Shown here: positions 1 through 7,642 of the stretch, piece by piece
Layout of the letters: every line of letters begins with the position of its first letter
How positions within the stretch are numbered: the stretch's first letter is position 1
From: CAYRPN01 sp964426135
Lineage (GTDB): Bacteria > Planctomycetota > Phycisphaerae > Phycisphaerales > Phycisphaeraceae
Reading direction: 5' to 3'
Length of the DNA stretch: 15,616 nucleotides
Assembly (NCBI GenBank): GCA_964426135.1
Contig: CAYRPN010000134.1
Span: 1 to 15,616, forward strand
Made by a program: the position numbers and the translations under genes
Notes under the pieces: model-generated
Seen by the model: only the letters and a program-made list of their open reading frames with translations
What the model was told of the DNA's origin: nothing
Database searches by the model: none

Positions 1-52
1 TCCGCAGATTTTGAAAAATGGGGCGCGGGAAGGATGGGGTTTTTCAGGATTC

Positions 53-115
53 CCATTAGCCATTAGCCATTAGCCATTAGCCATTAGCCGTTAGCCGTTA
101 GCCGTTAGCCGTTAG
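53..115. repeat. Heptanucleotide tandem array, left edge
   Basis: Nine perfect-length 7-bp units lie head to tail: five CCATTAG followed by four CCGTTAG. A degenerate copy in the opposite orientation (GCTAACGGCT, 150-159) can pair with the array end (107-116), giving a 10-bp inverted repeat. The array lies in the gap downstream of the first PEP-CTERM gene. It is directly repeated without spacers, so it resembles the short tandemly repeated repetitive (STRR) sequences known from filamentous cyanobacteria rather than CRISPR. The rest of 1-208 shows no gene. Confidence 0.95.
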
Positions 116-208
116 CTCAAGCCAAGGGATGCCTGTCATGGGTGTGCTCGCTAACGGCTTATGGCTCCCATTTGAATCATGATAGCGGGTTGCGGGTCGC
201 CAGGACGA

Positions 209-1624
209 TCAGGCGTCGGCGCGCCGGCGCCGACCGGTCAGTGCCGCGGCCACCAGACCGAGCAGCGACAGCGTCGCCGGCTCGGGGACGGGGACGAACG
301 AGATCGTCGCATTGAATCCGGTGGAGGTGCCGCCGTGACCGGTCGAGGCGTTGGGGCCGACGGCAAAGTCGATCGTCATGCCGGCGGTGACATTCAGGGA
401 AGTGCTGAACGTGGTGCCCGCGATGGAGGCGCTTCCGTTGAACAATCCAGGCACGCCGTTGACCAGCACATGCACGGTGGCAACGCCGTCGTGTTCCTGC
501 GTCCAGGTCGCCGACAGGTTGATCGAGCCATCTGCCGGAGCGACCCAGCGGACGATGTCAAAGGTGCGCGGCGAGCCGGCGGGGTCCGGGTGCATCCAGA
601 TTTGATCCGGATCGAACGTGCCGCAGCAGGAACCCTGCACGGCGCCGGTGACGTTGACGGCCACGACGGGGACGATGTCGCCGCCCGGCTCGAACCAGCC
701 TTGGAACGATCCGGGCGCGGTGCCGGCGGGGAAGTCGTCCGCATGTTCCGCGGGGCTGAACGGATTGAACGCGCTGCCCAGCGAATCGCTGGTGCCGTAG
801 CGCCACGCGCCGTTGATCGGAGCGACGGCATTGCCGCTGTTGACCAGTTCGAACGCCCGCAGGTCCGCGCCCGCGCGGTAGATCGCGGCCGGCGCGTTCT
901 GCAGCGTGAGCGTCGCCCGCAGGCCGGTGGAGTCGCCGCCGATGCCGTCCAGGTCGTTGACAATGAAGTCGACCGTTTCACCGGCGATCAGCGTGTGCGT
1001 GACGTTGAAGGTGGAAGTGTCCGCCGTGGAACTGACCAGCGGAACGCCGTTGTGCAGCACGCGGTTGTTGGTGGTGCCAAAGTGCAGGGACTCCCAGTCG
1101 CCGGCGACGGTGTAACTGCCGGAGGTCGGCACGGTGAAGCGCACGATGGCATTGCTGACCGGGGCCGGGAAGCCGTCAGGGCCGGGATTGCCCGGGTGCA
1201 GCAGGATCTGGCCCGCATCCACGGGGCCGCCGCCGAAGCTCAGTCCAACCGCTGCGCCGCTGACATTGCCCAGCACGGCCGGCACCGACACGTTGTTGGG
1301 AATGAAATAGCCTTGGATGGAGGGGTTGGCGCCGACGAAGTTGTCGGTGTGCTGGCCGGCGGTGAAGGCGGTGAATCCGCCCAGCGTCGGGCTGTGTCCG
1401 ACGCTGAACGGTCCGAAAGGATTGGTGGGCGAGCCATCGGGGACTTCGTTGGCGACGAAGGCCGCGTTGGCGTCGAAGACCGTCGTGGCCGAGGCGGGCG
1501 CGACGGCACACAGGCATGTCGCCGCCGCGGTCATCGCTGCGATGCCTCGCAGGAAAAGAGCGCCCGCAACGGCGTGGACCTTGTTTCCGACCTGAGCGAT
1601 TCGGGGCAGTGTTCGCAGGCTCAT
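209..1624 (-). CDS. PEP-CTERM sorting domain protein with duplicated domain
   Basis: This 471-residue exported protein has no assignable enzymatic function. The N-terminus is a long signal peptide (basic residues, hydrophobic stretch about 20-46, ending near ASA). The C-terminus is a textbook PEP-CTERM signal: PEPA at 447-450, a short hydrophobic helix, then RRRR. This tail is the substrate of exosortase, so the protein is probably anchored or processed at the cell surface; no exosortase gene is in the window. The middle consists of two similar halves, about 49-240 and 248-442, sharing NPF, a QG-W/Y-F-P motif, an HP motif (LLHP 141-144, WMHP 342-345), an IVR-F/W stretch, an NGVP motif and an AG-x-T-V/I-DF motif. 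The start at 1624 was chosen over an in-frame ATG at 1666 because GGAGA sits 6 nt upstream and the signal peptide then has normal length. Confidence 0.9.
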   Translation of the reverse strand: MSLRTLPRIAQVGNKVHAVAGALFLRGIAAMTAAATCLCAVAPASATTVFDANAAFVANEVPDGSPTNPFGPFSVGHSPTLGGFTAFTAGQHTDNFVGANPSIQGYFIPNNVSVPAVLGNVSGAAVGLSFGGGPVDAGQILLHPGNPGPDGFPAPVSNAIVRFTVPTSGSYTVAGDWESLHFGTTNNRVLHNGVPLVSSTADTSTFNVTHTLIAGETVDFIVNDLDGIGGDSTGLRATLTLQNAPAAIYRAGADLRAFELVNSGNAVAPINGAWRYGTSDSLGSAFNPFSPAEHADDFPAGTAPGSFQGWFEPGGDIVPVVAVNVTGAVQGSCCGTFDPDQIWMHPDPAGSPRTFDIVRWVAPADGSINLSATWTQEHDGVATVHVLVNGVPGLFNGSASIAGTTFSTSLNVTAGMTIDFAVGPNASTGHGGTSTGFNATISFVPVPEPATLSLLGLVAAALTGRRRRADA

Positions 1625-1630
1625 GTATAG

Positions 1631-1635
1631 TCTCC
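1631..1635 (-). promoter_or_regulatory. Shine-Dalgarno that sets the PEP-CTERM start
   Basis: GGAGA on the minus strand, 6 nt before the ATG at 1624, supports that start rather than the longer in-frame form. Confidence 0.65.
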
Positions 1636-1644
1636 AGTTTCCTA

Positions 1645-1746
1645 AGGAGCCGTGCAGGATCAACATCGCATGTGGGACGACTTTCCAAGTCGTCCGGCTG
1701 GGCGCGAAGCGATTCGAATCTTCGGAGTTAATCTTGCACGGCTCCT
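1645..1746. repeat. Palindromic intergenic element (MITE/REP-like)
   Basis: A 12-bp perfect inverted repeat, AGGAGCCGTGCA at 1645-1656 and its complement at 1735-1746, brackets about 78 bp. Similarity continues inward for about six more bases with mismatches. Inside is a second perfect hairpin at 1675-1695, with 9-bp arms GGACGACTT/AAGTCGTCC and a 3-nt loop. The element fills most of the gap between the two PEP-CTERM genes and ends about 20 nt before the start codon of the downstream one, so it would be part of that gene's leader RNA if the two are co-transcribed. No ORF lies inside and no clear target-site duplication is seen, so whether it is mobile is inference. Confidence 0.7.
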
Positions 1747-1798
1747 AAAAATGTAGGATCAGTTCAGCTTCTTCAATGGTTGTGAACCAAGGCGCGGA

Positions 1799-3247
1799 TC
1801 AGCAGGTTCGCTTGCGGCGACCGCCCAATGCGATGGCGCTCAGCGCCAGCAGCGACAACGACGCCGGCTCCGGGACGGGCGTGTTGAACACCACGCTGAA
1901 GCCGGGGATCACGTTGGTGCCGCCGGGCAGTGTTCCCGCGACCGTGCCGGTGGCCGAGACCAGCACGTTGCGGAAGAACCGCGTATTGCCGGCGTTGTAG
2001 ATGCCGGTGCCGACGAAGGCGTCAGCGGTTTCGCCGTTGACAGTGACGTTGCCGAAGCCCACGTAGAAGTAGAGATCGACCAGCGATGAAGCGGGCAGGC
2101 CCGTGATCGTGAAATCGGAGATGCCGTCGCCGCCGCCGTTGTTGCCGGCGGAATTATTGAAGACGTAATCGCCGAACAGGGCATCGGGGCTGGTGGAGGT
2201 GCTCGGCGGTTGTGCCGGCGCATTGGTCAGATCGCCGCCGACCGGCGTGAAGACAAAACCAACGCCCGTCGCCACACCGTTGGAATCGAGGAGATTCGCA
2301 GCGGTGACGGTGAGGTTGTCGTTGTCGCCGCCGCCGGAGCGTGAGTCCGCGGTGATGCCGTTGAAGAACGTGCCGCCGCCGCCGGGGCCTGCGCCCTGGA
2401 AGGTGGCGCCCAGCGGGTCGGGGCCGGGGTTATTGCGCTGTCCGTTGAAGTCGACATTGACGAACGTCACCGTCGGGCCGCTCGGGGAGGCAGAGGTCAG
2501 AGGCGTCGTCGAAAGCGCCCAGTTGTCCAGGAAATGCGACGGCGCCGTGCCGGCGACCACGCTGGTGCCGCCATCGGTGTAGAGGTGATTGATGTCGTTC
2601 TCAGTGATGAACGAGCGCGGGGAGATGATGGTCTTGGCGAGCGTTCCTTCGCGGGTGATCACACCCGAGTAGGTGTTGCTGGCCATGTCCAGGGTCAGTT
2701 GCGCGTTGTACCAGACGCCCGGTTCGGGGTTCAGGACCGAGGTGCCAGCCCCGGCGCCGCTGCGGGCGAACACCGAACCGCCGGCCACATGCAGCGCGGC
2801 CGTCAGCAGATTGCCGTCGGCGTTCTTGCCGATGGTGATCGAGTAGTCGCCGGCATCCAGCGTGTTGTTGCGGAAATCAACGTTGAAGAACAGCGGCGCT
2901 GCCGAAGCCGCTGGAATCGCCGCGAACGAGTTGACGTAAAACGGATTGCCGGCGCTGGCGGGCGTGTCCGTGCCTTTGCCGTTGTTGGCAAAAACGTTGG
3001 TGAACGGACTTTGCGACGCAGCCGTCACCGTCTGGCCAGCGCCGCTCACCGGCCCCCACGGAGCGCCCACGGGGTTGCCCAGCGTCTGAGCGCCGAAGTC
3101 GCCGTCCGTGTTCACGAGCGCCCCCTGCGCATCCGTCGCGACCATCGTGGCGAACAGCATGCAAACGCCCAGCAGGAGGCCGGCGCCTCTGCAAAAGATC
3201 GAACCACAAGCGGACACAGCGACATTCCTGCCTGATTCAATCTGCAT
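1799..3247 (-). CDS. PEP-CTERM sorting domain protein
   Basis: This 482-residue secreted protein has an N-terminal signal peptide (hydrophobic core about 20-38, likely cleavage after AQG near 43) and a C-terminal PEP-CTERM signal (PEPA from 459, hydrophobic helix, then GGRRKR). An exosortase elsewhere in the genome would be expected to process it. The sequence is rich in Gly, Asn, Thr and Ser and looks beta-rich. The N-terminal half (about 45-260) resembles autotransporter or lectin-like beta sandwiches only in a general way; the C-terminal half (about 270-455) starts with a VNVDF motif. No catalytic motif is visible. The start at 3247 is preferred to the upstream in-frame ATG at 3334 because GGAGA lies 5-6 nt before it and a signal peptide follows. 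It lies 174 bp upstream of the other PEP-CTERM gene in the same orientation, so the pair may be co-transcribed. Confidence 0.88.
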   Translation of the reverse strand: MQIESGRNVAVSACGSIFCRGAGLLLGVCMLFATMVATDAQGALVNTDGDFGAQTLGNPVGAPWGPVSGAGQTVTAASQSPFTNVFANNGKGTDTPASAGNPFYVNSFAAIPAASAAPLFFNVDFRNNTLDAGDYSITIGKNADGNLLTAALHVAGGSVFARSGAGAGTSVLNPEPGVWYNAQLTLDMASNTYSGVITREGTLAKTIISPRSFITENDINHLYTDGGTSVVAGTAPSHFLDNWALSTTPLTSASPSGPTVTFVNVDFNGQRNNPGPDPLGATFQGAGPGGGGTFFNGITADSRSGGGDNDNLTVTAANLLDSNGVATGVGFVFTPVGGDLTNAPAQPPSTSTSPDALFGDYVFNNSAGNNGGGDGISDFTITGLPASSLVDLYFYVGFGNVTVNGETADAFVGTGIYNAGNTRFFRNVLVSATGTVAGTLPGGTNVIPGFSVVFNTPVPEPASLSLLALSAIALGGRRKRTC

Positions 3248-3439
3248 GGTGTTCTCCAGGTCCTGATGAGGGATTGTTGATGCGGCTTCAAATCCTAAGA
3301 AGAATGTGCCCCAAGCAACCTGACAAAAGAGCATGATAACCTAAATCTGCGAAGGTTGCCAGAACTTTCTGCTTGTGATTGCTGAAGGTTCTGCCCATTT
3401 TTCCGGGGTCTGCATTTCGGCCCCGTCTCACTCTCAGGG

Positions 3440-3615
3440 AGTTGGATGAGTACGGCATCAACGTCGCCAGCAACCCGGTCCACGTCCACGATTTCCACGC
3501 CACGATTCTGCACCTCCTGGGCATGGACCACACCAAACTCACCTATCGCGTCGCCGGCCGGGATTACCGGCTCACCGATGTGCATGGGAATCTGGTCAAA
3601 GGCGTGCTGGCGTGA
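3440..3615 (+). pseudogene. DUF1501-family C-terminal remnant
   Basis: The reading frame ends with a segment typical of the C-terminus of planctomycete DUF1501 (sulfatase-like) proteins: DEYGINV, NPVHVHDFHATILHLLG, then LTYR, AGRDYRLTDVHG and the terminal VKGVLA. Full-length family members are over 400 residues; here only about 58 residues are recognisable. The in-frame ATG at 3379 precedes unrelated residues (MLKVLPIFPG), and the large N-terminal part is absent upstream, where the PEP-CTERM gene begins on the other strand. It is therefore a truncated relic. The remaining HDFH motif is intact, suggesting the truncation is fairly recent. The remnant converges on the E2 gene, whose stop codon is 37 bp away. 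Confidence 0.8.
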
Positions 3616-3652
3616 GATGGTGCCTGAAGCTCGCGGCTCGCTTCGATTTCGA

Positions 3653-4840
3653 TCAGCTCAGGATCGCCGCCAGAGGCGACTCGATGAGACTGCCGAGCGT
3701 CTGGATGAATCGTGCCGCCAGCGCGGTGTCGATGACCCGGGGATCGAACGCGAGGCTGAGCGTCACCACGTCGCGCGGCATCGCCGAATCTCCCACAGCG
3801 CTTGACTGGCGGAGGACGCGACCGATGCCGAGCGCCGCGCATTGCGGGTGGTTGATCCGAGGGGTGAACGCGTCGATGCCAAACGCGCCAAGGTTGAAGA
3901 TGGTGAACGTGCCGTCTTCCATCTCATCGGCACGGACTTTCCGGGAACGAACACGCTCAGCAAGTTCGCGGCATTGAATCGCCACATCGCGCGGCAGCAG
4001 CCTGTCAACCTCGCGAATCACCGGGCAGCGAAAGCCGTCAGCCGATTCGACGGCCACGCTGATGTGGATGTCCGGCGATATCGCCGGCTTGCCGTTTTCC
4101 CAGCGGGAGTTGAGCGCGGGATGTTTCCGCAAGGCGATGGCGGCGAACTTCACGAGCAATTCGTCGCAAGTGGGGACGACAATGCCCGTGATGTGCTGAG
4201 CCATCGCCAGGTCGCTGCAAAAACGAATGAGCAAGGTCGCATCCGCGGTCGCGTGCAACGTAAGCGGCGCGGCCTGGTGTTGGTCGGCGATTGTGGAAGG
4301 CGCGATCACCCCGCGCTTCGCTGGCGATGCGCTTGCGGCGTGCGATGCGGCGGCGCTGCGAATATCCGCTTCACGGATGCGCCCACCTCGCCCGCTGCCG
4401 GCCACTTGTCGCCAGTCCACGCCCAATTCGCGAGCCGCGCGGCGGGCACGGGGCGTGCTGATCACTGCCGTGGTGCTTGCAGGGGTAACGGGCGTTTTCG
4501 TCGTGGCGGATGCAGGAGAAGCGTGCGCGATCCTGGTCGCAGGCGTTGGGGGAGTTGATGCGTTGGAAGCGGCGGTCGATGCCGGCGCTCGCTCGCCGTC
4601 GGCAAGCAGGTAGCCGATCAGTTGCCCCACAACGACCGTATCGCCATGCTTCGGCGCGATGGCAGGCAAATGCAGCACGCCCGCATCGAAGGATTCGACT
4701 TCCTGCACAGCTTTGTCATTTTCAATGGCGAAAAGCATCTCGCCGGCGCGCACCATCTCGCCTTCGCCCTTGAGCCACGAGGAAAAGACAGCCTCCTCCA
4801 TGGACCAGCCGAGGCGCGGAACAGTGATCGGTGTGGCCAT
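3653..4840 (-). CDS. Lipoyl E2 acyltransferase, altered active site
   Basis: This is the 395-residue E2 subunit of a 2-oxoacid or acetoin dehydrogenase complex. Domains in order: a lipoyl domain at about 2-80 with the lipoylated lysine K43 in NDKAV; a flexible Ala/Pro/Thr linker at 85-125; a peripheral subunit-binding domain at 128-164 (TPRARRAARELGVDW, GSGRGGRI); and the catalytic domain at about 172-395, including GTFTIFNLGAFGIDAFTP. The catalytic motif HRxxDG, which supplies the general-base His in this family, reads PRVIDT here: P367 replaces His, D371 is kept, and T372 replaces Gly. Acyl transfer by the usual mechanism would therefore be impaired. The start at 4840 lies 4 bp after the E1 stop and has GGAG 7 nt upstream; an in-frame ATG at 4855 would overlap E1. 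It is the last gene of the row and no terminator hairpin is obvious after it. Confidence 0.9.
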   Translation of the reverse strand: MATPITVPRLGWSMEEAVFSSWLKGEGEMVRAGEMLFAIENDKAVQEVESFDAGVLHLPAIAPKHGDTVVVGQLIGYLLADGERAPASTAASNASTPPTPATRIAHASPASATTKTPVTPASTTAVISTPRARRAARELGVDWRQVAGSGRGGRIREADIRSAAASHAASASPAKRGVIAPSTIADQHQAAPLTLHATADATLLIRFCSDLAMAQHITGIVVPTCDELLVKFAAIALRKHPALNSRWENGKPAISPDIHISVAVESADGFRCPVIREVDRLLPRDVAIQCRELAERVRSRKVRADEMEDGTFTIFNLGAFGIDAFTPRINHPQCAALGIGRVLRQSSAVGDSAMPRDVVTLSLAFDPRVIDTALAARFIQTLGSLIESPLAAILS

Positions 4841-4844
4841 GGCG

Positions 4845-6830
4845 TCACTCCGCAATCAGTTCCCGCACAGCCCCGACCATATCGTCCACATCAGGCACGA
4901 GCGCCTTCTCCAGCGGCGGGCTGTACGGCACCGGCGCGAAGGCGCCATTCAACCGGCGAATGGGCGCGTCCAGATCGTTGAAGCCGGCGTCGGCCACTTG
5001 CGCCGCGATCTCCGCGCCGAGGCTGCACGGCGAAAATGCTTCATCCACGATCAGCAGCCTGCCCGTTTTCGCCACCGATGCAAGAATCGCCGGTGTATCC
5101 AGTGGCGACACCGTTCGCGGATCGATCACTTCGACGCTGATGCCTTCCTGTGCAAGCTTTTCCGCCGCTGCCAGCGCGCGGTGAACCATCAGCGCGAAGG
5201 CGACGACGGTCACGTGGCTGCCCGCGCGGGCAATGCGGGCTTTGCCGAAGTCGATTTCGTAGGACTCCACCGGGACCGCGCCTTTGAGGCCCATCAGTTC
5301 GCGATGTTCCAGGAACAGCACGGGATCGTGGCAGCGCAAGGCGCGGGTCATCAGGCCCTTGGCGTCGAACGGTGTCGAGGGCATGACGACGCGCAGGCCC
5401 GGGATGTGGCTGAAAATCGAGTGGTAACTGCCCGAGTGATGCGTCGCCGCCGAGTGCCCGATGCCGACGCAGCCGCGCATCAGCACCGGCATTCGCAGCC
5501 GACCGCTGCTCATGTACTGCATCTTGGCGATCTGGTTGACGATCTCGCCGAAGGCGTCGTTGATGAAATCGATGAACATGAAATCGACGATGGGCCGGGC
5601 GCCGGTCATCGCCGCGCCGCAGGCGAGACCGACGAATCCGCGCTCGCAGATCGGCGTATCGCACAGTCGCTGGGCGCCGTACTTGGCGAAGAGTCCGGTG
5701 GTCGTGGCGAAGTTGCCGCCGCGGATGCCGATGCCTTCGCCCATCACGAAGGTGCCCGGCTGCAGCGTCATCTCCGCATCGAGCACTTCCACCGTGGCCG
5801 CCGCGAATCCGACCTGCCGCGTGCCCGGGTCCGGCTCGACGATCGCGGGACGCGCCGATTCTTCGCAGTACACGTGCTGTGTCGCGGTGGCGCCATCTGG
5901 CAGCGGCGCTTGCTCCGCTTCCGTCGTGGCCGCGGCAATCTGCGCGGCAATCTCCGCGTCGATCGCATCGAAATCCGCATCGGTGGCGATTCTGTCAGTG
6001 ATCAGCTTCGCGCGCAGCCGCTTGATCGGGCAGCGCTCGCGCCACTGTGCCACTTCCTCTTTCGTGCGGTACGTGTAATCGCCCATGCCCTCGGCATGCG
6101 GCCGCGTGCGGTAGGTCTTGCACTCGATCAGCGTGGGCCCGCCGCCGGCTCTGGCGCGATCGACTGCCTCACCAGCCGCTTGAGCGACGGCCATCACATC
6201 GTTGCCGTCCACCTCCACGCCGGGCATGCAATACGACGCGGCCCGCTGCGCCACACTGGGATTTCCCGCCGAGTAACTGAACGGCACCTCGGTGGCGAAC
6301 TGATTGTTCTCGCAGATGAACAGGGCCGGCAGCTTCCAGATGCTGGCCATGTTCAGGCCCTCGTGGAACGCGCCGTTGTTCACCGCACCGTCGCCGAAGA
6401 ACGCCACCGCCACGTTGTCCGTCCTGCGCAGCTTGAAGCTGTACCCCGCGCCGGCGGCCTGCAGGATGCACGGGCCGACGATGCCGCTGGTGCCCATCAG
6501 CCCGATCTGCGGCGCGAACAGGTGCATGCTGCCGCCGCGCCCGCGCGAGCAGCCCGTCGCCCGGCCGAAAAGCTCGGCGATGAGCTGCACCGGCGGCAAC
6601 CCTTTCGCCAGCGCGTGGCCGTGGCCGCGATGCGTGCTGAACACGACATCATCCTGCCGAAGATGCGCACAGATGCCCGACGCGATCGCTTCCTCGCCGA
6701 CATAGGTGTGGCACGCTCCGTGAATCAGCCCGCGCTGGTGACACCGCGCCAGTTGCTCTTCGCACTGACGGATGAGCTGCATCGAGCGGTACCACGCGAG
6801 CATGTCGAGTTTGGTTGGAGACTTCGCCAC
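4845..6830 (-). CDS. Fused E1 alpha-beta 2-oxoacid/acetoin-type dehydrogenase
   Basis: This 661-residue protein joins both halves of the thiamine-diphosphate E1 component, which are usually two polypeptides. The alpha part (about 1-305) has HRGHGH at 67-72, the GRGGSMHL loop near 97-104, and the ThDP/metal motif from GDG (146-148) through NN (151-152) to ENN (174-176). After a linker of about 35 residues the beta part (about 339-661) shows MGEGIG (373-378), DTPICERGF (391-399), the active-site His (H465 in HHSGSYHS), a PGLRVVMPSTP stretch and the C-terminal transketolase-like domain. It should decarboxylate a 2-oxo substrate or cleave acetoin and pass the acyl group to lipoyl-E2. The AEGMGDYTYR stretch is closest to acetoin-dehydrogenase-type alpha chains; the substrate cannot be read from sequence. 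The start is GTG at 6830, 2 nt after the SDR stop. Confidence 0.93.
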   Translation of the reverse strand: MAKSPTKLDMLAWYRSMQLIRQCEEQLARCHQRGLIHGACHTYVGEEAIASGICAHLRQDDVVFSTHRGHGHALAKGLPPVQLIAELFGRATGCSRGRGGSMHLFAPQIGLMGTSGIVGPCILQAAGAGYSFKLRRTDNVAVAFFGDGAVNNGAFHEGLNMASIWKLPALFICENNQFATEVPFSYSAGNPSVAQRAASYCMPGVEVDGNDVMAVAQAAGEAVDRARAGGGPTLIECKTYRTRPHAEGMGDYTYRTKEEVAQWRERCPIKRLRAKLITDRIATDADFDAIDAEIAAQIAAATTEAEQAPLPDGATATQHVYCEESARPAIVEPDPGTRQVGFAAATVEVLDAEMTLQPGTFVMGEGIGIRGGNFATTTGLFAKYGAQRLCDTPICERGFVGLACGAAMTGARPIVDFMFIDFINDAFGEIVNQIAKMQYMSSGRLRMPVLMRGCVGIGHSAATHHSGSYHSIFSHIPGLRVVMPSTPFDAKGLMTRALRCHDPVLFLEHRELMGLKGAVPVESYEIDFGKARIARAGSHVTVVAFALMVHRALAAAEKLAQEGISVEVIDPRTVSPLDTPAILASVAKTGRLLIVDEAFSPCSLGAEIAAQVADAGFNDLDAPIRRLNGAFAPVPYSPPLEKALVPDVDDMVGAVRELIAE

Positions 6831-6832
6831 GG

Positions 6833-7639
6833 TTACTTCATCCTTCGCTTGCCGACGGAGCCGCCGCCGTTGAGGGCCAGGTTGCCGCCGTCCATTGGAA
6901 TCAGCGCGCCGGTGATCCAGCTTGATGAATCCGATGCGAGAAAAACAGAAAGTCCCTTGATGTCATCGGGGTGGCCGAGGCGTCCCGCCGGGATGCCGCT
7001 GAGGAATTTGTCCTTGAGCGAAGGATCCGCCGCGATGCGTTTTTCCAGGCCGGGGTTGAGCACCTGCGCGGGCAGGATGGCGTTGACGCGCACGCCCCGG
7101 CCGCTCCACTCCGTGCTCAGCTCGCGCGTCATCTGCGCCACCGCGCCCATCGCCATGCTGTAGGCGATGTGGCCCCGGCCCAGGGCCGTGATGCTGGCCA
7201 GCGATCCGATGTTCACGATGCTGCCGCCGCCCGCCGCCAGCATGCGCCGGCCGGCTTCCTGGCACATGCAGAATCGCCCGAGCACGAGGTTCCGCCACGT
7301 CTGCTCCACCGCGGAAAGCTCAATCTCCTCCGGCGCGCCCAACACCGCTTCGCCGGCCACGTTGCCCAGGAAATCGATGCGCCCAAACTCGCGGTCGAGT
7401 CGGCTGAAGAGCGCGCGAATCTGGTCGAGGTCGGAAACGTTGCCATTTGCGAACACCGCGCGGCGGCCGATGGTCTGGATGGTCTTGGCTGTCGCCTCAC
7501 CGCCCGCCGTGTTCAGGTCCACGAGCAGCAAATCCGCGCCGGCCTCCGCCAGCGCGAGCGCCATCGCCCGGCCCATGCCTTGTGCGGCGCCGGTGACGAG
7601 CGCGACTTTGCCGGTCAGATCAAAGAGGGATGATGCCAT
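6833..7639 (-). CDS. SDR-family oxidoreductase, catalytic Lys replaced
   Basis: This 268-residue classical short-chain dehydrogenase/reductase has the Rossmann glycine motif TGAAQGMG at 16-23, an acidic D41 at the end of the second strand (favouring NAD over NADP), NVAG at 93-96 (variant of NNAG), S146 in NIGS, and Y160. The canonical YxxxK motif reads Y160-S-M-A-M164: methionine occupies the place of the lysine that binds the nicotinamide ribose and lowers the tyrosine pKa. The C-terminal PMDGG motif is intact and the last residues (GGGSVGKRRMK) are Gly-rich then basic. The gene is 3 bp downstream of the transporter and 2 bp upstream of E1, so it is co-transcribed with them. By context it would interconvert an alcohol and ketone in the same pathway; with the missing Lys it may be slow, inactive or non-catalytic. 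The substrate is unknown. Confidence 0.92.
   Translation of the reverse strand: MASSLFDLTGKVALVTGAAQGMGRAMALALAEAGADLLLVDLNTAGGEATAKTIQTIGRRAVFANGNVSDLDQIRALFSRLDREFGRIDFLGNVAGEAVLGAPEEIELSAVEQTWRNLVLGRFCMCQEAGRRMLAAGGGSIVNIGSLASITALGRGHIAYSMAMGAVAQMTRELSTEWSGRGVRVNAILPAQVLNPGLEKRIAADPSLKDKFLSGIPAGRLGHPDDIKGLSVFLASDSSSWITGALIPMDGGNLALNGGGSVGKRRMK
6841..6845 (-). promoter_or_regulatory. Shine-Dalgarno inside SDR end, for GTG start
   Basis: AAGGA lies in the last codons of the SDR gene, 10 nt before the GTG at 6830. It supports the GTG start over the first internal ATG (6803) and implies translational coupling of the SDR and E1 genes. Confidence 0.5.
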
Positions 7640-7642
7640 GAC

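Noticed and set aside
53..115. CRISPR array
   Set aside because: Units are 7 bp, with no spacers and no cas genes nearby.
179..1630. Plus-strand 483-codon open frame
   Set aside because: It is the complement of the PEP-CTERM gene and yields an Arg/Gly/Asp-rich protein without domains; the minus frame has a signal peptide and a PEP-CTERM tail.
1645..1746. Integron attC site
   Set aside because: Ends lack the GTTRRRY/RYYYAAC core boxes and no integron integrase is present.
4659..7163. Plus-strand 834-codon open frame, the longest in the window
   Set aside because: It lies antisense to E2, E1 and the SDR, with Arg/His/Ala-rich translation typical of a shadow in GC-rich DNA; the minus strand has recognised enzymes throughout.
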